A stretch of DNA of 53,574 nucleotides, taken from assembly GCA_002336115.1 (NCBI GenBank), contig DDEN01000056.1, forward strand, positions 1-53,574, in the 5' to 3' direction. Positions 24,786 to 33,551 of this stretch are shown here, one piece after another; positions within the stretch are counted from its first letter, which is position 1; the number at the start of each line of letters is the position of its first letter. Origin of the DNA: Chitinophagaceae bacterium UBA1953. GTDB lineage: Bacteria > Bacteroidota > Bacteroidia > Chitinophagales > Chitinophagaceae. The notes below the pieces were generated by a model. The model saw only the letters and a program-made list of their open reading frames with translations, searched no databases and was not told where the DNA came from. Position numbers and translations under genes: made by a program.

Positions 24786-26309
24786 ATGATTAAAAAAAAC
24801 CTCTTAAACAACAAGGCTTTGTTTTTCTTCCTTGCGTTGTTCATTTGCATGGCAATTTTTGTTCCGTCTGTTTCATTCGCACAAGATCCAACAGGTGCTA
24901 ATACCGGAACTATTAATGATGTTGCTGCCGCAACGGCAGGTAAACCAACTTTAGAAGAAGTTGCCTCCCAGGCCGGGCATAACAAAATTGCAATTAACAT
25001 TATGTGGACGCTCATTGCGGGCTTTTTGGTGATGTTTATGCAGGCGGGTTTTGCTCTGGTAGAAACAGGTTTTACGCAGAAGAAAAATGTTGCTCATACA
25101 ATGGGGATGAACTTTCTTGTATATGCTTTAGGAATGTTTGGATTCTGGGTTTGTGGATTTGCATTCATGTTTGGTGGTGCATTAAATGCAGCAACACTTG
25201 GGGGAGCCCCTGGAGTAATACCGCACGAATACACTGTTCATTTGTTTGGACATGACTTTGGTATTATAGGTTCTGTTGGCTTTTTCCTGAACAGTAAAGT
25301 ATATGATATTGGTGTGTTTACACTGTTTCTTTTTCAGATGGTGTTTATGGATACAACAGCAACAATTCCAACCGGATCAATGGCTGAGCGTTGGTCGTTT
25401 AAATCGTTCCTGATTTTCGGTTTGTTTATTTCCATGTTTGTATATCCCATTTATGGTAACTGGGTTTGGGGCGGCGGCTGGTTAGCTTCGTTAGGCGCTA
25501 ACTTCCATTTAGGACATGGTCATGTTGATTTCGCTGGTTCATCTGTTGTACACATGGTTGGTGGTGTTGCAGCATTAGCAGGTGCAATTGTAATTGGCCC
25601 ACGTATTGGAAAATACGGACCCAATGGAGAAGTAAATACAATTCCAGGACATAATATTCCAATGGCTTTATTAGGAACATTCATTCTTGCATTTGGTTGG
25701 TTTGGATTCAACCCTGGTTCAACACTCGCCGGTGGCGATTTTAGAATCAGCATTGTTGCTGTAAATACAATGATGGCGGGAACTGCCGCAACACTTGCTG
25801 CACTCGTTTACATGTATATCCGCAAACAAAAGCCTGATCCAGGTATGCTTGCAAACGGGTTGTTAGCAGGCTTGGTTGCAATTACTGCTCCCTGTGCATT
25901 CGTAAATTCAATTGGCTCTGTAATTATTGGAGCAGTTGCCGGTGTGCTGGTAATTGTTGCTTACAATTTTGTTGACAGAAAATTAAAAATTGATGATCCT
26001 GTTGGAGCATTTGCCGTACATGGTGTAAATGGTGCATGGGGTGTTCTTTCACTTGGTTTGTTTGCCGACGGTTCTTATGGTGATGGATGGAATGGGGTAG
26101 CCGGAACTGTGAAAGGCTTATTTTATGGTGATGCAAGCCAGTTTGTGGCACAGCTTATTGGCACATTAACCTGTGCATTATTTGTGTTTCCTGTGATGTA
26201 TTTCTTCTTTAAAATTTCCAATAAAATCACACCAATTCGGGTGAAGAAAGAGGATGAAATTGCAGGTCTTGATATTCCAGAAATGGGAGTACATGGTTAT
26301 GTAGATTAA
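24786..26309 (+). CDS. amt: Ammonium transporter (second Amt, with cleavable signal peptide)
   Basis: The 507-residue Amt/Rh-family protein carries an N-terminal signal peptide (hydrophobic stretch ending VSFAQDP, near residue 33) and about 40 further residues before the first channel helix. Typical segments are ETGFTQKKNVAHTMGMN, MDTTATIPTGSMAERW, VDFAGSSVVHMVGG (first pore His) and FAVHGVNGAWGVLSLG (second pore His). It is clearly distinct from the first Amt rather than a recent duplicate. The C-terminus has the usual ITPIRVKKEDEIAGLD motif. A perfect terminator follows. Confidence 0.94.
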   Translation: MIKKNLLNNKALFFFLALFICMAIFVPSVSFAQDPTGANTGTINDVAAATAGKPTLEEVASQAGHNKIAINIMWTLIAGFLVMFMQAGFALVETGFTQKKNVAHTMGMNFLVYALGMFGFWVCGFAFMFGGALNAATLGGAPGVIPHEYTVHLFGHDFGIIGSVGFFLNSKVYDIGVFTLFLFQMVFMDTTATIPTGSMAERWSFKSFLIFGLFISMFVYPIYGNWVWGGGWLASLGANFHLGHGHVDFAGSSVVHMVGGVAALAGAIVIGPRIGKYGPNGEVNTIPGHNIPMALLGTFILAFGWFGFNPGSTLAGGDFRISIVAVNTMMAGTAATLAALVYMYIRKQKPDPGMLANGLLAGLVAITAPCAFVNSIGSVIIGAVAGVLVIVAYNFVDRKLKIDDPVGAFAVHGVNGAWGVLSLGLFADGSYGDGWNGVAGTVKGLFYGDASQFVAQLIGTLTCALFVFPVMYFFFKISNKITPIRVKKEDEIAGLDIPEMGVHGYVD

Positions 26310-26320
26310 TATGTTTCACT

Positions 26321-26360
26321 AATGAACTGCTGATTATTTTTTAATCAGCAGTTCATTAAA
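26321..26360 (+). terminator. Terminator after the second amt gene
   Basis: A perfect 16-bp inverted repeat (26321-26336 with 26342-26357) encloses a five-T loop. The downstream tract is only moderately T-rich. Confidence 0.8.
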
Positions 26361-26385
26361 TTTTATAGTAAAAAATTGAATTGCA

Positions 26386-27603
26386 ATGAAACGGATTATT
26401 AAAAAAGCGGTTAGCCCATTACGGTTTTTATTATACGACAGCCGTGGTACAGGTATATTACTGATCATCTGTACAGTGGTTTCGCTGTTTCTTTCCAATA
26501 TTTTCATTGGCGACTGGTACAGAGGTTTATGGAATCATGAAATGGAAGTATTTTCTGTTTTGCATTTGCCACAAAGTTTTGGTCATTGGATTAATGATTT
26601 TCTAATGGCTTTCTTTTTCCTGCTGGCAGGCATGGAAATTAAGCGTGAGCTGCTTGCCGGGGAATTATCAACTTTCAAAAAAGCTGTATTGCCTTTTGGT
26701 GCAGCACTTGGAGGAATGATTGTTCCTGCATTGATTTTTCTTTTAATAAACAAAGGTTCGGCATTCACCAGCGGCTGGGGAATTCCCACCGCAACGGATA
26801 TTGCATTTTCAATAGGAGTGGCTTCATTATTTGGTAAGCGTATTCCAGTTGAATTGAAGATATTACTGATGGCTCTTGCCATAATTGACGATCTGGGCGC
26901 TATTGTTGTTATAGCTCTTTTTTATGGGGGTAAAATCCATGTAGGATTTTTAATTGGTGCTGCTGTGGTTTATACGTTATTGTGGGTATTAAATATCAGA
27001 AAGGTTAAGTTTGGGGCATTACATATTGTTTTTTCGTTCGTGTTATGGTATTTCATGTTTAACTCCGGTATAGAAGCTGGTATTACAGGAGTACTTGTAG
27101 CATTTGCATTGCCAATTAAAGATCTGGCAAAGGTTGAAAAGATTATTCATAAGCCTGTAAACTTTGCTATTATTCCTTTGTTTGCGCTCGCAAATACATC
27201 TTTATTAATTAGTGGAAATTTGAGCGATACGATTCATTCAACCATTGCAACCGGAGTTATGGCAGGACTGGTTATAGGAAAGCCTGTTGGCATTTTCCTG
27301 TTTAGCCGTTTGCTGGTTTTAATGAAGGTGGCACATTTGCCAAGAAATGTTAACTGGCAACAAATATTTTTTATGGGATCGCTTGCAGGGATAGGTTTTA
27401 CAATGTCGATTTTTACAACTTCCCTGGCATTTAAAGCGGAAGCAAGTAAAGACATTGCAAAACTTGCAATACTTGCTGGTGTACTTATTTCAATTATAGT
27501 AAGTTCTTTAATTTTTGTGCTGATGAACAGGGTAAGGATAGACATCACAGCTCCTCAAACTACTGTTGCACCGGATAAACAGCCGGAGCTTGCATTGGGA
27601 TAA
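26386..27603 (+). CDS. nhaA: Na+/H+ antiporter NhaA
   Basis: NhaA exports Na+ in exchange for protons and controls cytoplasmic pH. The 405-residue, about 12-helix protein shows GMEIKRELLAGEL, the ion-path Asp in PTATDIAFSIG, and the adjacent aspartates in LAIIDDLGAIVVIALFY, which bind the ion. A C-terminal segment with MGSLAGIGFTMSIFTT is also typical. It is flanked by terminators on both sides, so it is monocistronic. Confidence 0.95.
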   Translation: MKRIIKKAVSPLRFLLYDSRGTGILLIICTVVSLFLSNIFIGDWYRGLWNHEMEVFSVLHLPQSFGHWINDFLMAFFFLLAGMEIKRELLAGELSTFKKAVLPFGAALGGMIVPALIFLLINKGSAFTSGWGIPTATDIAFSIGVASLFGKRIPVELKILLMALAIIDDLGAIVVIALFYGGKIHVGFLIGAAVVYTLLWVLNIRKVKFGALHIVFSFVLWYFMFNSGIEAGITGVLVAFALPIKDLAKVEKIIHKPVNFAIIPLFALANTSLLISGNLSDTIHSTIATGVMAGLVIGKPVGIFLFSRLLVLMKVAHLPRNVNWQQIFFMGSLAGIGFTMSIFTTSLAFKAEASKDIAKLAILAGVLISIIVSSLIFVLMNRVRIDITAPQTTVAPDKQPELALG

Positions 27604-27678
27604 ATGTTTTTTAAAGTGCCTTTTCAGTTTCCTTTTTTATATATGGCAGGCCCTCTATTTTTATAGGAGGCAATCGAT

Positions 27679-27712
27679 AACCTTCTGTTTTTACAGAAGG
27701 TTTCGTTTTTTT
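27679..27712 (+). terminator. Intrinsic terminator after nhaA
   Basis: A 10-bp stem (27679-27688 with 27693-27702), loop TTTT, is followed by seven Ts at 27706-27712. A weaker hairpin lies just upstream at about 27650-27669. Confidence 0.85.
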
Positions 27713-27750
27713 AACCACGAATTAAACGGATTACACTAATTACACGAAAT
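27711..27750. repeat. Short direct-repeat tract (ACGAATTA / ATTACAC units)
   Basis: Variants of the units CGAATTA and GGATTACAC / AATTACACG succeed each other here. It resembles dispersed intergenic repeats of Bacteroidota and has no coding potential. Confidence 0.45.
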
Positions 27751-27781
27751 AGTAAAATAAATAATTCTAAGCTTCTTTCAA

Positions 27782-28888
27782 CTACACCAGTGGTTCTTGC
27801 TGACTAAGACAATGAAAACTGCCAAGTCCCCAGATGATTTCGGTTGAATCAATACCAATTACTTCTCTCGAAGGAAAACACTGCTGAATAATCTGCAATG
27901 CTTTGTCATCTTTTGTGCATTGATAAGTGGGAACAATTACATGTTTATTGGAAATATAAAAATTGGCGTATGATGCTGGCAAACGTTGGTCTTCATACAC
28001 AATTTCATCGGGCATTGGAAGTTCAACAATATTTAACTGCTTGCCATTGAACAAACGCATCTGTTTTAACTGCTGCAGGTTATGCTGAAGCAATTCATAA
28101 TTCTCATCGGCTTTGTTTTCTTCAACTACAGTAAGAACGGTGTCTTCATTTACAAAACGTACTGTATCGTCAATATGTCCATCCGTATCATCACCAACAA
28201 TACCTTCATCAACCCAGAGTATTTGTTCAACCCCATAATAATTGATTAGATATTCTTCAATCTGTTGTTGATTCAAATGCGGATTGCGGTTAGGGTTTAA
28301 TAAACATGCTGTTGATGTAAGCAATGCACCTGCACCGTTAAACTCAACAGAACCGCCTTCCATTACAATGCCCGGATTGAAAACAGGAATGTTGTAATGT
28401 TTGCCAATGAGTGTTGGAATTACATCATCCAGATCGTAGGGAGGATATTTATCACCCCATGCATTATAGTCCCAATCAACAATCACTTTTTTTTGTTCTG
28501 CATTGGGGTTGATAAGAAATGCCGGTCCATGATCCCTGCACCACGCATCATTGGTGGGATGAAAGAAAAACTCTACTAGTGAAAGATCAACTTCAGCCTG
28601 CTGCAAATGCTGCAATGCAAATTGTTTCATTGCTTCATCAGCTACATTGATTCTTACTTTTTCGCTTAGTGCAAGTGTTTTAATAAACTGTGCATAGTAA
28701 GGATAAATTGTATGAATCTTTCCAGGCCATGAAGCTTCTTTGTGCGGCCATGAAAGCCATGTTGCTTCATGTGCTGCAAATTCTGCAGGGAAAAAATAGC
28801 CTGATTGTTTTGGTGTATGCTGATCAAATGCCATGCTGACTAATAATGTTGATAAAAGAATAAGAAGTACAAGTATGCGACGCAACAA
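27782..28888 (-). CDS. aguA: Agmatine deiminase family protein with N-terminal signal sequence
   Basis: The protein belongs to the peptidyl-arginine deiminase / agmatine deiminase family, which turns agmatine into N-carbamoylputrescine. Visible are EATWLSWPHKEASWPG, the catalytic Asp region NDAWCRDHGP, EGGSVEFNG, DDTDGHIDDTVRF and the catalytic Cys near residue 360 in GSFHCLSQQ. The only start upstream of the hydrophobic stretch is a TTG at 28888. It gives a basic n-region and a long Leu-rich core (LRRILVLLILLSTLLVS), a signal peptide or anchor. The ATG at residue 19 would give a cytoplasmic enzyme of usual length. aguB ends 35 bases upstream on the same strand, supporting the agmatine role. 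Confidence 0.85.
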   Translation of the reverse strand: MLRRILVLLILLSTLLVSMAFDQHTPKQSGYFFPAEFAAHEATWLSWPHKEASWPGKIHTIYPYYAQFIKTLALSEKVRINVADEAMKQFALQHLQQAEVDLSLVEFFFHPTNDAWCRDHGPAFLINPNAEQKKVIVDWDYNAWGDKYPPYDLDDVIPTLIGKHYNIPVFNPGIVMEGGSVEFNGAGALLTSTACLLNPNRNPHLNQQQIEEYLINYYGVEQILWVDEGIVGDDTDGHIDDTVRFVNEDTVLTVVEENKADENYELLQHNLQQLKQMRLFNGKQLNIVELPMPDEIVYEDQRLPASYANFYISNKHVIVPTYQCTKDDKALQIIQQCFPSREVIGIDSTEIIWGLGSFHCLSQQEPLV

Positions 28889-28923
28889 TGTTTGATAGAA
28901 TTGCTGCTGCCGGTATCAAAAAA

Positions 28924-29799
28924 TTACTCCTCGTCGATAAAACGTTTTGTAATTGGCTGATACGAATCAATGCGCCTGTCTCTTAAAAATGGCCAGTGTG
29001 TTCTGTACTGGTCTGAATTTTTAAGATCAAGTTCTTCCACATGTATTTCTTCTGCATCATGTGATGCTTTGTATAATAAAGAACCAAACGGATTACTGAT
29101 GAATGAGCCACCCCAGAATTTCATGGCACCGTTTTGCTCAAAGCCCACACGGTTAACGCTTACAACATGCAAGCCGTTTGCCACTGCATGACTGCGTTGA
29201 ATGGTTTGCCACGCATTGTATTGTTCGGTATTGGTTGCTTCGTCCTGCGATGTAGCCCAGCCTATTGCGGTAGGATAGAAAAGAATTTCGGCACCCATTA
29301 AAGCAGTAATGCGTGCAGCTTCTGGATACCATTGATCCCAGCAGATGAGTACACCAATGGTTGCAAATTTTGTTTTGAATACTTTGTATCCAAGATCGCC
29401 GGGAGTGAAGTAAAATTTTTCGTAATAAGCAGGATCATCAGGAATGTGCATTTTCCTGTATTTGCCCAGGTAAGTACCATCAGCATCAAGAATTGCAGTT
29501 GTGTTATGATACAAGCCTTGTGTTCTTTTTTCAAAGAGTGAAGCAATGATGACCACGCCGAGTTCTTTTGCCACAGCACTCAATGCATCTGTTGACGGGC
29601 CAGGAATCGCTTCGGCCAGCAAAAAGTTATCATAGTTTTCTTTGTCGCAGAAGTACAGCGATGTAAACAATTCCTGCAGGCACACAATCTGCGCACCTTT
29701 CGCTGCTGCCTCTTTCGTTTTGGCAATTGCTTTTTGCAGGTTTTCTTCTTTGTTTGCGGTGCAGCTCATCTGCACCAGTCCTACTTTTACTTTACTCAT
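28924..29799 (-). CDS. aguB: N-carbamoylputrescine amidohydrolase
   Basis: The 291-residue nitrilase-superfamily enzyme hydrolyses N-carbamoylputrescine to putrescine, CO2 and ammonia. The catalytic triad is Glu43 (CLQELFTSLYFC), Lys116 (YRKMHIPDDPAYYEKFYF) and Cys153 (VLICWDQWYPEAARI). It has no signal peptide and is cytoplasmic. It is the first gene of a two-gene operon with aguA, together converting agmatine to putrescine. A -7 box lies 20 bases upstream of the start. Confidence 0.93.
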   Translation of the reverse strand: MSKVKVGLVQMSCTANKEENLQKAIAKTKEAAAKGAQIVCLQELFTSLYFCDKENYDNFLLAEAIPGPSTDALSAVAKELGVVIIASLFEKRTQGLYHNTTAILDADGTYLGKYRKMHIPDDPAYYEKFYFTPGDLGYKVFKTKFATIGVLICWDQWYPEAARITALMGAEILFYPTAIGWATSQDEATNTEQYNAWQTIQRSHAVANGLHVVSVNRVGFEQNGAMKFWGGSFISNPFGSLLYKASHDAEEIHVEELDLKNSDQYRTHWPFLRDRRIDSYQPITKRFIDEE

Positions 29800-29819
29800 G
29801 GTTGTTGAACATTGAGTCG

Positions 29820-29827
29820 CAAAAATA
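29820..29827 (-). promoter_or_regulatory. -7 box (TATTTTTG) for aguB-aguA
   Basis: It is an exact TAnnTTTG match on the minus strand, 20 bases before the aguB ATG. Confidence 0.5.
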
Positions 29828-30091
29828 AGTTTTCTTTTGGAAGCTGTGGTTACATATACAAGTTGATATAATTCTCATTTCCTTTTGGATAAATGAATTC
29901 CCGGAAGCGGATTTTTCTTTTTTCCAGACGATGTACTTACTATACTCCTTGCGATATATTTACTTCATACACAAAAATATGCACGAGTTATACGCTTGCT
30001 ATAGTACATCTCTATAATAGGACAAGACAGTATTATCAGCGTTTCTATTGTATTCTCATCTGTCTTTTTATCTTTATCCAAACTTCGTCCA
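29828..30091. other. Non-coding stretch before the YiiX-like gene
   Basis: This T- and pyrimidine-rich stretch has no convincing gene. A plus-strand ORF of 68 codons (29893-30099) has an unusual Cys/Tyr/Arg-rich composition and overlaps the next start, so it is judged spurious. No clear terminator, promoter or repeat was recognised. Confidence 0.4.
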
Positions 30092-31582
30092 ATGCGTAAA
30101 TACCAGAAACGGCTTTTGTATTCACTTGTATTTCTTGTTGCTGTTTATTTGCTTTTGTTGATGCCTGGTCGTGCAGATCAGAAGATTGTTGCAGCATCTC
30201 ATCAGCCATTTCGCTGGAGTGTTGATTCATTCTGGAATAAACTGGAAGCCGATTTTGTTGAGGGTAAACAAACCGATTCATTAACTGCATCTAAAAAAAT
30301 TGATTCTCTTTTTCAAGCCTCTCAAAGCATTTGCAGTTTTATCGAAAGCAATACAATCCCGGCAAAAAACAACCTGTACGATTCGTTGTTAAATGATTTT
30401 TTTGTATTGGCTCCGCTTGTGGCATCACGACCGGACTATATTGATCGCTTTAACGATTTGTACAGCCGCATAAAAACTGCAGTCAAGCACAAGTCGCAAA
30501 GTTGGGATATGAACAAGTTGTCATCACGCAACAGGTTGTATAAAAACCTGTACGGCATGCGTGCAGCAGTAGAAGAAGTGGCGCTGCAGCAACAAACCGA
30601 TTCCATTGTACGGTTAATAAAAGGTAAAGATGAACCTTCAGCAACTCCTTCAACTGAAATATTGGGAATCAAGGTTCACGGCGGCGATATGCTGGTGTCA
30701 AGAGGCGGGGCAGAAGTGTCGGCATTTATTTCAAGAGGCAATGATTATCCCGGCAATTTTTCACATGTAGCATTGATTTATGTAGATGAGCAAACAAAGA
30801 TTCCTTATTTAATTGAAGCGCATATTGAAAAAGGAGTAGCCATTGCGTCTGTTGATCAATACATCAAAGACAAAAAACTACGTTGCATGGTGTTGAGACC
30901 AAGAGCTGATCTTCCGCAGTTGAAAGCCGATCCTATGCTTCCTCAAAAGGCAGCAAAGTTTGCTTACATACATGCAATGCAGAAACATATTCCTTATGAT
31001 TTCAAAATGAATTTCTACGATTCATCTGCCATGTTCTGTTCTGAAGTGGCTTCTTATGCATACAAGAAAAACGGATTGCAGTTGTGGAAAGCTATATCAA
31101 CCATTTCATCACCTGGAATTGAAAACTGGCTGCACGCTTTTGGTGTGGAGCATTTTGTTACACAGATGCCCAGCGATCTTGAATATGATCCTCAATTAAC
31201 TGTTGTTGCAGAATGGAAGGACAATGAAACACTTCTAAACGATCATGTTTATAATGCAGTGATGGATGGTTTAATTACCGAAGCAGATAAAGGAACTGCA
31301 ATAACTTTTCCCCGCTGGCAATTGCCTTTTGCACGATTGCTGAAAGCTTATTGTTTTATGATGAACCGTTTTGGGAAAGTGGCAATGATACCTGAAGGTA
31401 TGAGTGCAGAGCAGGCTTTAAAGAACCAGTCGTTTGTGAGCATGTTCCAAACAGTAAAGAAGGCTGTTGAGAATGACGTGCATTTGTTTATTCAGCAAAA
31501 GCATTACAATCCTCCTTATTGGCAAATAGTGAAGATGGCTGAGAAAAATGCGAAGAGTTTTGTGAAGAAAAATGAGAAATGA
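30092..31582 (+). CDS. YiiX/YebB-like permuted papain-fold (NlpC/P60-type) hydrolase, membrane-anchored
   Basis: The 496-residue protein has an N-terminal membrane anchor (residues 8-24, LLYSLVFLVAVYLLLLM). A helical region follows, then the permuted papain-like domain of the YiiX family: GGDMLVSRG near 198, the catalytic His225 in FSHVALIY, and Cys316 in AMFCSEVASYAY. Members hydrolyse or bind amide bonds in lipids or cell-wall peptides; the substrate here is unknown. The catalytic part would face the periplasm. It stands alone, with 290 bases of non-coding DNA upstream. Confidence 0.75.
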   Translation: MRKYQKRLLYSLVFLVAVYLLLLMPGRADQKIVAASHQPFRWSVDSFWNKLEADFVEGKQTDSLTASKKIDSLFQASQSICSFIESNTIPAKNNLYDSLLNDFFVLAPLVASRPDYIDRFNDLYSRIKTAVKHKSQSWDMNKLSSRNRLYKNLYGMRAAVEEVALQQQTDSIVRLIKGKDEPSATPSTEILGIKVHGGDMLVSRGGAEVSAFISRGNDYPGNFSHVALIYVDEQTKIPYLIEAHIEKGVAIASVDQYIKDKKLRCMVLRPRADLPQLKADPMLPQKAAKFAYIHAMQKHIPYDFKMNFYDSSAMFCSEVASYAYKKNGLQLWKAISTISSPGIENWLHAFGVEHFVTQMPSDLEYDPQLTVVAEWKDNETLLNDHVYNAVMDGLITEADKGTAITFPRWQLPFARLLKAYCFMMNRFGKVAMIPEGMSAEQALKNQSFVSMFQTVKKAVENDVHLFIQQKHYNPPYWQIVKMAEKNAKSFVKKNEK

Positions 31583-31691
31583 ATGATGAGTGATTTTGTT
31601 TGATGGCAAAAAGGTAATTTTTGTATCCTATGCAACGAATTGAGTGGGGTTGAAGATTATTGTTATATCTGCCAATGACAAAGTTTGTAAA

Positions 31692-32066
31692 TCAGCCTGT
31701 TTTCTTTAAATAGAAACGAGAAGCAATGATTGATGTTATCAGAAAAGGGAAAGTGGAAAAAAGAATTTTATAGTTGGGATCAATGATGCCAATAAACAGA
31801 AGCAGCAACATGAGCAGGCTGATGAAGATGATTGCTGTAATTGTTATGGTCTTGTTTGGTTGTTTGCTGATGATGGTGTAAAGCAGCAATAACTGTCCGA
31901 AAAGCGGAATGAGTATAAACGGGTGTAAAAAGTTTTGCGGATTGCTGAAAAGTTTGGAAAAAATTTCAGCTTCGGCTTGGAAAATAAACATGTGGTGATT
32001 TTTGCCCCATTCAAGATAACCAAACATGGAAGTAAGAAAGAGACAGATATTGATGAATCTTTTCAT
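31692..32066 (-). CDS. Small membrane protein of unknown function, 124 aa
   Basis: Four hydrophobic helices are visible (residues about 4-18, 48-64, 75-93 and 103-117), linked by short polar loops. I do not recognise a family. A degenerate IS982 element ends 31 bases upstream of its ATG, so its original promoter may have been displaced. Base composition matches its neighbours. Confidence 0.55.
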   Translation of the reverse strand: MKRFINICLFLTSMFGYLEWGKNHHMFIFQAEAEIFSKLFSNPQNFLHPFILIPLFGQLLLLYTIISKQPNKTITITAIIFISLLMLLLLFIGIIDPNYKILFSTFPFLITSIIASRFYLKKTG

Positions 32067-32097
32067 ACAGGTGATTCATGTATTTCTTAAATAAATA

Positions 32098-33006
32098 CCC
32101 CAAGTTTCCTAAAATAGAAGCATTTGAGATTGAATATTTTTGAATTGGGAGAACAAAAACACACTCAAATGTTTCAGGACAAAGTTATTGGTATTTACTG
32201 TTTAGTGGATGATATACTGAAAGGTATTCACCATACAAAGCATTAGGAGCGAAAAGTAAGAGATAGTGAGGTTATCAGTACGGTCTTAGTGTCAGCTCTT
32301 TATTTCAAGGGGGAATCAGTTTCATGCTATGAATTACATGCGGACGCACAATATGGTACCTGCAATGATTGGCAAAAGCGGTTTTAACAAGCGGCTTCAC
32401 CGGGTAGCTTCGCTATTGATGTGGTTGTTTTTACAAATTGGCAGGCTGTTTAAATACGTCTGTGCAGAGTTGGAATATATCATTGATTCGTTTCCCTTTA
32501 AAAGCTTGTCATAACATGACATATCAGCCGCAGCAAGTTATTAAAAGGGGAGCAATGGGGTGGGTTTAATGCGAGTAAATGGGTATATTTTTATGGTGTA
32601 AACGTTCACTGATTACAACCAAAAGCGGCATCCCCGTAGAGTTGTGTTTCTCCCCTGACAGCGAGCATGAGGAAGCGTTGCAAAAAATGTTTATTGATTT
32701 GCTACTGGAAAGTACATTATTTGGAGACAGGGCTTATGCGGAATACGAATTAGAAGAATTATAAAAAAACGGAAATGATAGCGTTGAAAATATGCAGGAA
32801 ATCAAACAGTAAGAGGCCCGAAAAGCCATGTCAGGCTTTTATTAAAAATGCCATGAGGAAACGTATAGAAACCACCATTAGTGAAATTATAGAAATGACT
32901 CTGTATTCAATTCATGGGGTAACTAAAGAGGGCTTATTGCTTAAAATATTGCTCTTTGTATTTGCTTTTCAGATAAATACAATTATTTAAAACAGGAAAC
33001 TTGGGT
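32098..33006 (+). mobile_element. Decayed IS982-family insertion sequence
   Basis: The ends carry a 12-base perfect inverted repeat (32099-32110, CCCAAGTTTCCT, and its complement at 32994-33005), and the fragments between them read as an IS982 transposase. The element is about 909 bp, close to a full-length IS982 member. No clear target-site duplication was found next to the ends. Confidence 0.85.
32169..32990 (+). pseudogene. Inactivated IS982-family transposase
   Basis: The remnant opens with MFQDKVIGIYCLVDDILKG and soon hits a stop. It then continues with VRDSEVISTVLVSALYF, FNKRLHRVASLL...EYIIDSFP (32329-32514), TTKSGIPVELCFSPDSEHE...LFGDRAYAEYELEE (32579-32764) and KSNSKRPEKP...MRKRIETTISEI (32775-32990). 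The pieces lie in all three frames with several in-frame stops, so no active protein can be made. The order matches intact IS982 transposases from end to end, so it decayed by point mutation and small indels rather than large deletion. Confidence 0.88.
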
Positions 33007-33478
33007 CAATTATAATGAATGGTATGATGGCATAAGTAATGTAAACCAGTTCAGAGCGCTATTATCGAACATGTTAAAAACCAATGTGCCCTTTTTAAAG
33101 GATTCAATTGTAAATAATTGAAGCAGGTGTTTTGAATAAGTTAACTGTAGATGTCGATTTAGGTGCTGCACGACTCAATTTAAATGATGTAAAACACAGT
33201 TTAAGTGGTTAAAATGAAGGTTTTGTTTAGTCATCTGTAGTAGGTATATAACTATGTGCATCAAAGAAACTGTAACCTTTTGTTTTTTACCGGTTGATCT
33301 CTTTACCAACCGAAACAAAAGAGCCCCGACCGTTGTGAAATCTTTTTCATCCTTCAAATCCCATCAATCCCGGTTCAGACAATTGCTGAACAGAATTAAG
33401 AAAGTACAAGTGAGCCCTTCGACAAGCTCAGGATAAATTGCAACAAATGCTTTATAGCAGCACTAAACCCTGTTATAT
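33007..33478. other. Gene-free, repeat-containing stretch beside the IS relic
   Basis: No gene can be supported. The stretch contains a repeat-like segment at about 33350-33380 (ATCCTTCAAATCCCATCAAT) and a third, diverged copy of the A/B repeat (A-like 33383-33402; B-like 33404-33414). The latter runs into GCCCTTCGACAAGCTCAGG, a common interspersed bacterial repeat. Short ORFs on both strands cover the repeats and are judged spurious. Confidence 0.5.
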
Positions 33479-33509
33479 AAAAAAGTCCCGGTTAACATAA
33501 CCGGGACTT
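33479..33509 (-). terminator. Terminator of the DEAD-box helicase gene
   Basis: A perfect 12-bp stem (33483-33494 with 33498-33509), three-base loop, has an A run on the plus strand at 33479-33484 that gives the U tract on the minus strand. Confidence 0.85.
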
Positions 33510-33551
33510 ACTTTGTTACTTTGTATTCTTAGTTCCTTTGTGTGAAACCTT

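Noticed and set aside
29893..30099. 68-codon ORF before the YiiX-like gene
   Set aside because: Cys/Tyr/Arg-rich composition, no recognisable family, and overlap with the next start codon.
33254..33436. Short ORFs on both strands near 33175-33436
   Set aside because: They run across dispersed repeat sequence and match no family I know.
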